NCBI RefSeq assembly: GCF_026676115.1
Contig: NZ_JAPONB010000004.1
Coordinates: 248,001 to 312,000 of the forward strand
Origin: Salinimicrobium sp. TH3
Lineage (GTDB): Bacteria; Bacteroidota; Bacteroidia; Flavobacteriales; Flavobacteriaceae
Direction: 5' to 3'
Length of the DNA stretch: 64,000 bases
Shown: positions 45,017-51,941 of the stretch, piece by piece
Layout: the number at the start of each line of letters is the position of its first letter
How positions within the stretch are numbered: position 1 is the first letter of the stretch
The notes under the pieces: model-generated
Databases searched by the model: none
What the model saw: only the letters and a program-made list of their open reading frames with translations
Told to the model about the DNA's origin: nothing
Program-made: the position numbers and the translations under genes

Positions 45017-46567
45017 ATGAACGATATCAAAATATTATGGGTAGATGACGAGATCGACCTTCTTAAACCCCACATTCTTTTTCTGGAAAGCAAGAATTAT
45101 AAAGTATACACCTGCCAAAGCGGGACCGAAGCCTTGGAAGAAATTGAAAAGGAGAATTTTGATATAATTTTCCTGGACGAAAATATGCCGGGACTTTCGG
45201 GCCTGGAAACGCTTTCAGAAATTAAAGAAAAACAGGCTAACGTACCCGTGGTTATGATCACCAAGAGTGAGGAGGAATATATTATGGAAGAAGCCATAGG
45301 CTCCAAAATAGCCGATTACCTAATAAAACCTGTTAACCCCAACCAGATCCTTCTAAGCTTAAAAAAGAATCTCGATCATTCCCGTCTGATTTCAGAAAAA
45401 ACTACTTCCAGCTATCAGCAGGAATTCAGAAAGATCGCAATGGACATGGCAATGATCAACTCCTATGAAGGATGGGCAGAACTTTATCAAAAACTGATCT
45501 ATTGGGAACTGGAACTTGAGAATATTGAAGACAGCGGAATGTTTGAAATTCTGGAATCCCAAAAAACCGAAGCCAATCTTCAGTTTTGCAAATTTATAGA
45601 TAAGAATTACCCTAAGTGGTTTGAAAAAAATGCAGATGCTCCCGTCATGTCCCACACCCTGTTCAAAGAAAAAATACTACCCGAGCTAAGCAAAGAACAA
45701 CCTACGCTCCTGGTGGTGATAGATAATCTTAGGTATGACCAGTGGAGGGCGTTTGAACCTGTAGTAAACAATTACTATAAAAAGGAGAAGGAAATGCCAT
45801 TTTACAGCATTTTGCCAACGGCAACACAATATGCCCGTAATGCGATTTTCTCCGGACTCATGCCCAGTGAGATGGAAAAACTTTATCCAAACCTGTGGAA
45901 GAATGACACAGAGGAAGGTGGTAAAAATCTTCATGAAGCCGAATTTCTACAGGCACAGCTCAAGCGGCTGGGAAATAATATCAAGCATGAATACCATAAA
46001 ATTAGTAGTCTCAAAGCAGGTAAAAAGCTGGTAGATAATTTTAGGAGCCAGAAAGATAATGACCTCACAGTAGTGGTTTACAACTTTGTAGATATGCTTT
46101 CCCATTCTAAAACCGAAATGGAAGTTATAAAAGAACTGGCTTCCACTAATAAGGCCTATCGGTCTCTTACCCAAAGTTGGTTTAAGAACTCCCCACTCCT
46201 GGAGATCATCCAGCAGGCCCAGAACCTCGGATTTAAATTAATACTTACCACAGACCATGGAACTATTAATGTGAAAAATCCATCTAAAGTTATTGGAGAT
46301 AAACAGACAAGTCTCAACTTGAGATATAAAACAGGAAAGAGCCTCACTTACGAGGAAAAAGATGTTTTGGCGGCACCCAATCCTAAAACAATTCATTTAC
46401 CGACTATTAATATGAGTAGTTCTTTCATTTTTGCCAAAGGAGACCTCTTCTTTGCCTACCCTAATAATTACAATCATTATGTAAGTTATTACCGCAATAC
46501 TTTTCAACATGGCGGTGTCTCGATGGAGGAAATGATCATACCCTTTAGTGTGTTATCTCCTAGGTAA
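45017..46567 (+). CDS. porX: PorX-type response regulator with PglZ (alkaline-phosphatase-fold) domain
   Basis: 516 aa from MNDIKILWVDDE; the upstream extension overlaps the divergent promoter and is dropped. The receiver domain has the acidic pair Asp10/Asp11, phospho-acceptor Asp54 in IIFLDENMPG and Lys104 in IKPVNP. A helical linker leads to the PglZ-type domain (about 225 on) with VVIDNLRYDQWR, nucleophile Thr270 in LPTATQYARN, TTDHGT and FQHGGVSMEEM as metal ligands. In Porphyromonas PorX regulates type IX secretion with PorY and sigma P and has phosphodiesterase activity. No histidine kinase lies beside it here. Confidence 0.92.
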   Translation: MNDIKILWVDDEIDLLKPHILFLESKNYKVYTCQSGTEALEEIEKENFDIIFLDENMPGLSGLETLSEIKEKQANVPVVMITKSEEEYIMEEAIGSKIADYLIKPVNPNQILLSLKKNLDHSRLISEKTTSSYQQEFRKIAMDMAMINSYEGWAELYQKLIYWELELENIEDSGMFEILESQKTEANLQFCKFIDKNYPKWFEKNADAPVMSHTLFKEKILPELSKEQPTLLVVIDNLRYDQWRAFEPVVNNYYKKEKEMPFYSILPTATQYARNAIFSGLMPSEMEKLYPNLWKNDTEEGGKNLHEAEFLQAQLKRLGNNIKHEYHKISSLKAGKKLVDNFRSQKDNDLTVVVYNFVDMLSHSKTEMEVIKELASTNKAYRSLTQSWFKNSPLLEIIQQAQNLGFKLILTTDHGTINVKNPSKVIGDKQTSLNLRYKTGKSLTYEEKDVLAAPNPKTIHLPTINMSSSFIFAKGDLFFAYPNNYNHYVSYYRNTFQHGGVSMEEMIIPFSVLSPR

Positions 46568-46612
46568 CAAGAATTTAACTATCTTTATCACCCCAAATCT
46601 TAATGTTTTTGA

Positions 46613-47017
46613 ATGGAAGTAAAATACCTCCTATCTGAAATTGAAACTGTTGCCCGTGAGCTTCTGGAAAATTCCAAAAGCAAAACCCTTTTATTTTATG
46701 GTGAAATGGGAGCGGGAAAAACGACATTAATAAAAGCACTCCTGAAGGCCTTAGGTGCCGTGGATACTGGTGCCAGCCCAACTTTCTCCCTCGTTAATGT
46801 TTATGAAACCGAAAACGGTACCGTAAATCATTTTGATTTTTACCGAATAAAAGATGAATCTGAAGCCTGGGACATGGGATTTGAAGAATATTTGGATTCC
46901 GGGAACTGGAATTTTATAGAATGGCCTCAAAAAATTGAAAATTTTATTGAGGAGGAGCATCAAAAAGTGGAAATTTTAGTAGTGGAAAAAGATGTTAGGA
47001 AGTTAAAGTTTTGTTAA
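46613..47017 (+). CDS. tsaE: tRNA threonylcarbamoyladenosine biosynthesis ATPase
   Basis: 134 aa. Walker A is YGEMGAGKTTLIKALL (about 31-46) and the family block ASPTFSLVNVYETENG plus HFDFYRIKDESEAWDMGFEEY follows, including the DFYR signature. NFIEWPQKIENFI completes it. It works with TsaB/TsaD in making t6A37 in tRNA. The last segment is short and Lys-rich. TATCTTTA at 46580-46587 is a near-match -7 box. It follows porX by 45 nt and could share its transcript. Confidence 0.93.
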   Translation: MEVKYLLSEIETVARELLENSKSKTLLFYGEMGAGKTTLIKALLKALGAVDTGASPTFSLVNVYETENGTVNHFDFYRIKDESEAWDMGFEEYLDSGNWNFIEWPQKIENFIEEEHQKVEILVVEKDVRKLKFC

Positions 47018-47295
47018 TTTTAAAGAATTTATTCTAAAGGCTGTTAGAAAATCCCTGTACGAATTTTCCTTCGTTTTCGGGTTTTTCTTGCCGTATTTGT
47101 ATTATACGGAAGTCATTGAACGAAAGAAGAATTATTTTAACTGTATTTTTTTTAATACAATATTTTAAGAGTTTGAAGATTTTTCCTTCAAAAAAGCGGC
47201 AAAAGTACGAATAATGCTCTAACTATTAGCGGTTTAGTTTTACCTAGGTTTGTATCAACAAATCGAAACATACACAACCTTTAAAAAACTATATC
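47018..47295. other. Non-coding gap with several hairpins
   Basis: No coding frame. It begins with AAGGCTGTTAGAAAATCC, akin to the CTGTCTAAAA inverted-repeat elements elsewhere. A nested stem follows: CCGTAT (47091-47096) with ATACGG (47104-47109), inside outer TCGTT/AACGA arms. TGTATT-TTTTTT-AATACA (47142-47159) then gives a weak terminator for tsaE. The promoter of the small secreted peptide lies at its end. Confidence 0.45.
47245..47252 (+). promoter_or_regulatory. -7 box TAGGTTTG
   Basis: Exact TAnnTTTG, 43 nt upstream of the 47-aa peptide start. Confidence 0.45.
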
Positions 47296-47439
47296 ATGAA
47301 AATTAAAGCCCTTTTACTAGCCGTTTCTATCTTTGGAGCAACTTTCTTTGTAACTTCCAACACAGATAACGACAATAAAAATGAAGTTAAAAAAACCGCT
47401 GTTGATACGAGGCTCATCCGCGTTCCTACTAACGGGTAG
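47296..47439 (+). CDS. Small secreted 47-aa peptide
   Basis: MKIKALLLAVSIFGATFFVT is a strong signal sequence or membrane anchor. It is followed by a short hydrophilic Asn/Asp-rich stretch (SNTDNDNKNEVKK) and an ending RLIRVPTNG. Start ATG is preceded by an AT-rich region without a Shine-Dalgarno, as elsewhere in the window. The last 59 nt overlap the next gene in another frame. No family is recognised. Support is a good signal peptide, an upstream -7 box and a conserved-looking short tail; no other reading frame explains the first 85 nt. Confidence 0.7.
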   Translation: MKIKALLLAVSIFGATFFVTSNTDNDNKNEVKKTAVDTRLIRVPTNG

Positions 47440-47968
47440 TATAATTGCCATTTGCATAGCATTTTCACCATATTTATTCTATTCATATGAAATTTTCCCA
47501 AGCGGCCCTGTTTGGGAAAATTCTTTTTTTACCTATGAGAGTAAATATTATTTGGATGTTTTAACTGCTGCTTGGACCTTTATAGGAAAAATTACCCCGC
47601 TTTTTTTACTTCTCATATGGTTCTTCACCTGCAAACATTGGTGGTATCATGTCATCTTAGTTCCCATAGTCATGTATGCTTACCAATTAGTTTCTGCTAT
47701 TTATGAAGATTTTTATGGCGAGGGCGTTATTGATGTAAATCAATTAATTTTCCTTGCTCCTTTTTTCATAATAATACTCTCTATAGTTTATTTGATAAGA
47801 ATAAAAATTTTCGACCGGGTTTATGGTATAGACCTAACTGAGATCGAACGCGAAAACATTTCGCCTTTTTCTCCTTTTTCAGATAAAGAGTATCAAGAAA
47901 TAAAAGATTTCAGGGAAGGTTCAGATTCGGCCAATGAAGTCCAGGAAGATTATTACGTCAAACTCTAA
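47381..47968 (+). CDS. Four-TM membrane protein of unknown function, overlapping start
   Basis: 195 aa. Four hydrophobic segments: about 12-33 (SAFLLTGSIIAICIAFSPYLF), 58-80, 86-108 and 121-141, then a hydrophilic C-terminus (DLTEIERENISPFSPFSDKE). CKHWWYHVILVPIVMYAYQ is a distinctive loop. The start at 47381 is inside the upstream small gene in another frame; the next in-frame ATG is much later and would lose two helices, so an overlapping start is preferred. Stop is 51 nt before the ald start. No function is assigned. Confidence 0.7.
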   Translation: MKLKKPLLIRGSSAFLLTGSIIAICIAFSPYLFYSYEIFPSGPVWENSFFTYESKYYLDVLTAAWTFIGKITPLFLLLIWFFTCKHWWYHVILVPIVMYAYQLVSAIYEDFYGEGVIDVNQLIFLAPFFIIILSIVYLIRIKIFDRVYGIDLTEIERENISPFSPFSDKEYQEIKDFREGSDSANEVQEDYYVKL

Positions 47969-47998
47969 TTCTCCCACTCTCTAAAAATGTCGTAGTTT

Positions 47999-48006
47999 TA
48001 TCTTTG
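47999..48006 (+). promoter_or_regulatory. -7 box TATCTTTG
   Basis: Exact TAnnTTTG, 13 nt before the ald ATG. Confidence 0.6.
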
Positions 48007-48019
48007 TGATCAGTTAATT

Positions 48020-49219
48020 ATGACAGAACATGTATCTCCTTTTACCCGGGAACAATTGATTCCGCAGGAAGAAACCCTTGAAGTCTACAAACACAAAGGC
48101 CAGTTGTTTATTGGCATCCCCAAAGAAAACGCCTACCAGGAAAAGAGGGTTTGCCTTAGTCCCGATGCTGTTGCTGCAATGACAGCTCACGGTCACCGGG
48201 TGCTAATAGAATCGGGTGCAGGAGAAGGAGCGAAATTCAGTGATAAGGATTATTCAGAGGCAGGAGCCGAAATCACCAAAGACACTAAAAAGGTCTTTAC
48301 CTGTCCCATGATCCTTAAAGTAGAGCCGCCTACACTGGAGGAGCTGGATCTTGTAAACCCGCAGACCACCATTATATCTGCACTGCAGTTAAAAACCCAG
48401 AAGAAAAGTTATTTTCAAAAACTTGCTTACAAAAGGATCACCGCCCTTGCTTTTGAATTTATTAAAGATGACGATGGCACTTATCCCGCGGTAAGGGCAC
48501 TTAGTGAAATTGCCGGGACAGCCTCTATTCTTATTGCTTCCGAAATTATGAGCAACAATCCTGCTGGGAATGGTCTCATGTTTGGTAATATAAGCGGAGT
48601 ACCCCCCATTGAAGTTACAATTTTGGGTGCTGGGACAGTTGGGGAATTCGCTGCCCGTTCAGCTTTGGGACTTGGTGCAAATATTAAGATATTCGACAAC
48701 TCCCTCACAAGGTTAAGGGCTGTCCAGGCTAATTTGGGCAGGCCGTTGCACACCTCCACCATCCAGCCAAAAAATCTTATCAAAGCTTTAAAAAGAAGTG
48801 ATGTGGTCATTGGTGCAGTGCGGGGAATAAACCGTTCACCAATCTTAGTGACCGAAACCATGATAGAGCACATGAAAAAAGGTGCCGTGGTGATTGATGT
48901 AAGCATTGATATGGGAGGTTGCTTTGAAACCAGTGAGGTCACCACTCACGATAAACCCACCTTTGTAAAAAGCGGGGTGGTACATTATTGCGTTCCTAAT
49001 ATTCCTTCCCGCTATGCCCGCACAGCTTCCCTTTCCATCAGTAACATTTTCACACCTTATCTTTTGCATATTGCCGAACAGGGCGGACTTGAAAATACTT
49101 TAAGATTTGACAGAGGTCTCCGAAATGGTTTGTACTTTTACCACGGAATTTTAACCAACAAATCTATTGCAGACTGGTTTGATCTCTCTTACAGGGATAT
49201 CAACCTCCTTATTTTTTAA
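48020..49219 (+). CDS. ald: Alanine dehydrogenase
   Basis: 399 aa. The N-terminal substrate region is IGIPKENAYQEKRVCLSPDAV, GAGEGAKFSD is the next block and the Rossmann part has VTILGAGTVGEFAARSALG. PVTE-like VIGAVRGINRSPILVTETMIEHMKKGAVVIDVSIDMGG is the C-terminal AlaDH/PNT signature. It converts L-alanine to pyruvate and ammonia with NAD+. The N-terminus carries an extra ~25 residues (MTEHVSPFTREQLIPQEETL) compared with short AlaDHs. Followed after 6 nt by a DUF4258-like gene. Confidence 0.9.
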   Translation: MTEHVSPFTREQLIPQEETLEVYKHKGQLFIGIPKENAYQEKRVCLSPDAVAAMTAHGHRVLIESGAGEGAKFSDKDYSEAGAEITKDTKKVFTCPMILKVEPPTLEELDLVNPQTTIISALQLKTQKKSYFQKLAYKRITALAFEFIKDDDGTYPAVRALSEIAGTASILIASEIMSNNPAGNGLMFGNISGVPPIEVTILGAGTVGEFAARSALGLGANIKIFDNSLTRLRAVQANLGRPLHTSTIQPKNLIKALKRSDVVIGAVRGINRSPILVTETMIEHMKKGAVVIDVSIDMGGCFETSEVTTHDKPTFVKSGVVHYCVPNIPSRYARTASLSISNIFTPYLLHIAEQGGLENTLRFDRGLRNGLYFYHGILTNKSIADWFDLSYRDINLLIF

Positions 49220-49225
49220 TTCTCA

Positions 49226-49597
49226 ATGAAATTTATTCACAGACTCGGTTATTACCTTGGAGGTTTTGCCATTGGTTTAGTCATACTGGCATTTTTTTTA
49301 AGTGGAAAAAAAACTTCCTGCGCCTATGGACCGGATGCCCGGGTACTCAAAAATATCAGGTTAAAAGAAAGGGCTTATTCTGAAGAAGCAAAAGCTGAAA
49401 TGGAGAGGCTGCAAATAGATACAGCCTCCATTACCGGGGTTCTTAAAAAGGGAGATATCGACTTCGGCCGAAGCAATACAGATCTGGATTCCTGCAAAAC
49501 CTATATGGTTACAGGAAACTCTGTTTCAGGAGAACTGGAAATGCTCTTCGAAAATTGTGATTCAACTGCTACCCTTCAGAAGATCTGGAAAAAATAA
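49226..49597 (+). CDS. DUF4258-like short membrane-anchored protein
   Basis: 123 aa. One N-terminal hydrophobic helix (GYYLGGFAIGLVILAFFLSG) precedes a soluble domain. CAYGPDARVLKNIRLKERAYS, TGVLKKGDIDFGRSNTDLDSC and SGELEMLFENCD form the visible conserved blocks. Three Cys (in SCAYG, DSCKTY, ENCDST) lie on the non-cytosolic side if the helix is a signal anchor. DUF4258 is my family call from the layout, not a measured match. Six nt behind ald, so cotranscribed. Confidence 0.7.
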   Translation: MKFIHRLGYYLGGFAIGLVILAFFLSGKKTSCAYGPDARVLKNIRLKERAYSEEAKAEMERLQIDTASITGVLKKGDIDFGRSNTDLDSCKTYMVTGNSVSGELEMLFENCDSTATLQKIWKK

Positions 49598-49611
49598 AAG
49601 ACCGCTCCGCT

Positions 49612-49757
49612 GCAAGAGCCAAGAGGCAAGAGGCAAGAACCAGGATAGTGATTAGATTCCATTTGTTTTTCCAGATCTTTATTAAAGATCCTTTGCCGTT
49701 GATTCATTGAAAAATATCCCCTTAAAATTCAAACCTTAAACCTGGAACCTTAAACCT
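49612..49757. repeat. Word-like repeat tract in ald operon 3' region
   Basis: GCAAGAGCCAAGAGGCAAGA and GGCAAGAACCAGGA repeat GCAAGA/CAAGAGG words, followed by CAAACCTTAAACCTGGAACC. No gene or clear terminator is visible between the DUF4258-like gene and the convergent bcp. Confidence 0.5.
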
Positions 49758-50207
49758 TCACAGGATCTGTCCTGCATGTTCTTTGGTTTTTACTTTCGAA
49801 ATTACATCAGAGATTACTCCGTTCTCATCAATTACGAAGGTGGTACGGTGAATGCCATCATATTCTTTTCCCATAAACTTTTTGGGTCCCCAAACTTTAA
49901 AGGCATTTATAACTTCCTTGGCTTCATCAGCCAATAAAGGAAAAGGAAGGTTATTTTTTTCTTTAAAATTTTGCTGTCGTTTGGGAGAATCGGCGCTCAC
50001 ACCCAAAATTTCATAGCCTTTATTCTGAAAAGTTTCATAATTATCCCTTAGGTTACAGGCTTCGGCAGTACAACCTGGAGTACTGGCTTTAGGATAAAAG
50101 AACACTACAAGTTTTTTGCCTTTATAATCTTCCAGTTTGTGTTCATTTCCATCCTGATCTTTAGCAGAGAATTTTGGCGCCTTATCGCCGGGTTGAAGTG
50201 TTGTCAT
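49758..50207 (-). CDS. bcp: Thiol peroxidase of the Bcp/PrxQ type
   Basis: 149 aa, atypical 2-Cys peroxiredoxin length. The peroxidatic Cys is in STPGCTAEACNLRDN, with a second Cys five residues later (C-x4-C), the PrxQ resolving pattern. FSAKDQDGNEHKLEDYKGKKLVVFFYPK precedes it and the LPFPLLADE and HRTTFVIDENGV blocks follow. It reduces organic peroxides with thioredoxin. The gene starts 33 nt from the divergent nth start, with overlapping promoters. Confidence 0.95.
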   Translation of the reverse strand: MTTLQPGDKAPKFSAKDQDGNEHKLEDYKGKKLVVFFYPKASTPGCTAEACNLRDNYETFQNKGYEILGVSADSPKRQQNFKEKNNLPFPLLADEAKEVINAFKVWGPKKFMGKEYDGIHRTTFVIDENGVISDVISKVKTKEHAGQIL

Positions 50208-50213
50208 AATTAG

Positions 50214-50221
50214 TACTTTTG
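50214..50221 (+). promoter_or_regulatory. -7 box TACTTTTG (nth)
   Basis: Exact TAnnTTTG, 18 nt before the nth ATG. It is 3 bp from the opposing bcp box. Confidence 0.6.
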
Positions 50222-50224
50222 TTT

Positions 50225-50232
50225 CAAAGTTA
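50225..50232 (-). promoter_or_regulatory. -7 box TAACTTTG (bcp)
   Basis: Exact TAnnTTTG on the minus strand, 17 nt before the bcp ATG. Start points from the two boxes would fall inside each other's core. Confidence 0.6.
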
Positions 50233-50239
50233 CATATTA

Positions 50240-50902
50240 ATGACCAAGAAGGAAAAAGTTCAATTCGTCATAGACACCTTAGCCGAAATTTACCCCAATG
50301 TTCCAATCCCTTTAGACCATAAAGATCCTTACACGCTCTTGATCGCTGTTTTACTTTCGGCACAAAGCACAGATGTTCGTGTGAACCAGATCACGCCCCT
50401 CCTATTCGCCAAAGCAGATAATCCTTTTGCTATGGCCAAACTTTCTGAAGATGAGATTAGAGAGATCATTAAACCTGTGGGATTGTCCCCTATGAAAGCT
50501 AAAGGGATCTACGGGCTTTCCCGAATCCTTATTGATAAGTATGACGGGGAAGTTCCGGCAGATATCGATGCCCTGGAAGAGCTTCCTGCTGTAGGGCATA
50601 AAACCGCCAGCGTTGTAATGTCCCAGGCTTTTAATATCCCTTCCTTCCCGGTAGACACTCATATCCACCGACTCATGTACAGGTGGAATCTTTCAAATGG
50701 CAAAAATGTAGTGCAAACAGAGAAGGATGCAAAAAGGCTTTTTCCAAGGGAGTTATGGAATGAACTTCACCTGCAAATAATCTGGTACGGGCGGGAATAC
50801 TCTCCGGCCAGGGGCTGGGACCTTGAAAAAGATATTATTACAAAAACCATCGGGCGCAAAAAAGTTCTGGAAGAATATCATAAAAAAAAGACCCGCGGTT
50901 AG
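50240..50902 (+). CDS. nth: Endonuclease III-like DNA glycosylase without Fe-S cysteines
   Basis: 220 aa from MTKKEKVQFV; the earlier reading overlaps the bcp promoter. The HhH-GPD fold has LLSAQSTDVRVNQ, the helix-hairpin-helix LPAVGHKTASVV with catalytic Lys121, and Asp139 in FPVDTHIHR. The C-terminal part, IIWYGREYSPARGWDLEKD, stands where most homologs have a four-cysteine [4Fe-4S] loop; there is no Cys in the whole protein. It removes oxidised pyrimidines. The cluster-free form is predicted to remain a glycosylase/AP lyase, as both catalytic residues are present. Confidence 0.9.
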   Translation: MTKKEKVQFVIDTLAEIYPNVPIPLDHKDPYTLLIAVLLSAQSTDVRVNQITPLLFAKADNPFAMAKLSEDEIREIIKPVGLSPMKAKGIYGLSRILIDKYDGEVPADIDALEELPAVGHKTASVVMSQAFNIPSFPVDTHIHRLMYRWNLSNGKNVVQTEKDAKRLFPRELWNELHLQIIWYGREYSPARGWDLEKDIITKTIGRKKVLEEYHKKKTRG

Positions 50903-50914
50903 CAGGTCTTTTTT
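50884..50914. terminator. Terminator between nth and the small basic gene
   Basis: AAAAAAGACC and GGTCTTTTTT pair over 10 bp around an 11-nt loop containing the nth stop. The symmetric A/T arms can end both convergent transcripts. Confidence 0.8.
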
Positions 50915-50917
50915 AGG

Positions 50918-51055
50918 TTAATTCAAAATTGATTCAAATTCCAGCTTTTTATAAGTGCTTATTTTTAAAGCCTTAGAGTAGTTCAAAAGGAAATTAATTG
51001 TTTCCTTTTTTGGGGACATTGTTTTCAATTTTTTTCGAGAGTAAAGTTTTGCCAT
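50918..51055 (-). CDS. Small basic 45-aa protein
   Basis: Reverse strand ATG at 51055-51053 to TAA: it opens MAKLYSRKKLKTMSPKKETI, continues NFLLNYSKALKISTYKKLEF and ends ESILN. Strongly basic at the N-terminus (SRKKLK, PKKE), no membrane helix. The frame has coding-like codon use and I recall similar short proteins in flavobacteria behind a sigma factor gene, but have not verified this. The gap to the sigma factor stop is 54 nt and the direction is the same, so they may be one transcript. Function unknown; DNA/RNA binding is only a guess from charge. Confidence 0.65.
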   Translation of the reverse strand: MAKLYSRKKLKTMSPKKETINFLLNYSKALKISTYKKLEFESILN

Positions 51056-51109
51056 TATTGGTTATTTAAGATTGTAACTTAATAACGGCCAGACTTTAAT
51101 CTTATTGTA

Positions 51110-51694
51110 CTAATTAGTTAAAACTAAATTGTGTTTTTCTATAACTTTTCGCAGGTTTATCAAAGCGTATCTCATTCGTCCCAAAGCGGTATTAATACTC
51201 ACTCCTGTTCTTTCTGAAATTTCTTTAAAACTCATGTCTTTATAGATCCTCATTACAAGAACTTCAAGTTGATCTTCGGGTAGTTCCTTGATCAACTCCT
51301 GTACATCTGCCTCGATCTGGTCCTTGATGATCTGCTTTTCGGCATTTAAACCGGAGTCACATAAAACAGAAAAAATATTGAAATCCCCGCTATTCTCGAA
51401 CTTGGGCATTCTCTTGTTTTTCCTGAAATGGTCAATTACAAGGTTATGAGAAATTCGCATCACCCAGGGTAGAAATTTACCTTCTTCATTGTACTTCCCT
51501 CTTTTTAAGGTTCTGATTACCTTAATGAAGGTATCCTGGAAAATATCTTCAGCAATGTCTTTGTCAAAGACCTTGGAAAAGATAAAACTATAAATTCTTT
51601 GTTGATGTCGGTTGATTAGAATAGAAAGTGACTGCTCGTCTCCTTCCATATAGCTTTTCACAAGAAAAGCGTCGTTTGCCTCGGCGTTATTCAT
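51110..51694 (-). CDS. ECF-type RNA polymerase sigma factor (sigma-70 family)
   Basis: 194 aa. Region 2 is ILINRHQQRIYSFIFSKVFDKDIAEDIFQDTFIKV with the W-R-less MRISHNLVIDHFRKNKR following, and region 4 is LPEDQLEVLVMRIYKDMSFK plus EISERTGVSINTALGRMRYAL (helix-turn-helix). No anti-sigma gene or extra domain is next to it. The protein is of the compact ECF class, but the gap between regions is about 30 residues longer than minimal. It may direct transcription of a stress or surface regulon. Confidence 0.9.
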   Translation of the reverse strand: MNNAEANDAFLVKSYMEGDEQSLSILINRHQQRIYSFIFSKVFDKDIAEDIFQDTFIKVIRTLKRGKYNEEGKFLPWVMRISHNLVIDHFRKNKRMPKFENSGDFNIFSVLCDSGLNAEKQIIKDQIEADVQELIKELPEDQLEVLVMRIYKDMSFKEISERTGVSINTALGRMRYALINLRKVIEKHNLVLTN

Positions 51695-51911
51695 AAGAGT
51701 TACTTTTCCAGGCTGTTGGGGTAGCCTGACGGTTAGTTATTACAAGTTCAAAGTAACTTTATGCAATAGGCAAATTTTGATTTAAGATTATTAACAGCAA
51801 ATATAACAGGAAAATTTTCACTTAAACAAATAAAAGGTTAATGTTTTTAACAATTTAATTATCACTAAGTTATATTCCCCCACCCGCAAGCTGAAAAATT
51901 TGAAGATTAAG

Positions 51912-51919
51912 TACCTTTG
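51912..51919 (+). promoter_or_regulatory. -7 box TACCTTTG of uvrA
   Basis: Exact TAnnTTTG, 22 nt before ATG 51942; it lies inside the longer reading from 51900 and so argues against that start. Confidence 0.65.
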
Positions 51920-51941
51920 CAAATTCAACAGAAATTTAGGT

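Noticed and set aside
48481-48945. Minus-strand ORF inside ald
   Set aside because: Shadow of alanine dehydrogenase; no start context or family.
51900-51941. Longer uvrA N-terminus from TTG at 51900
   Set aside because: The TACCTTTG promoter box lies inside this stretch and the extra residues are not UvrA-like.
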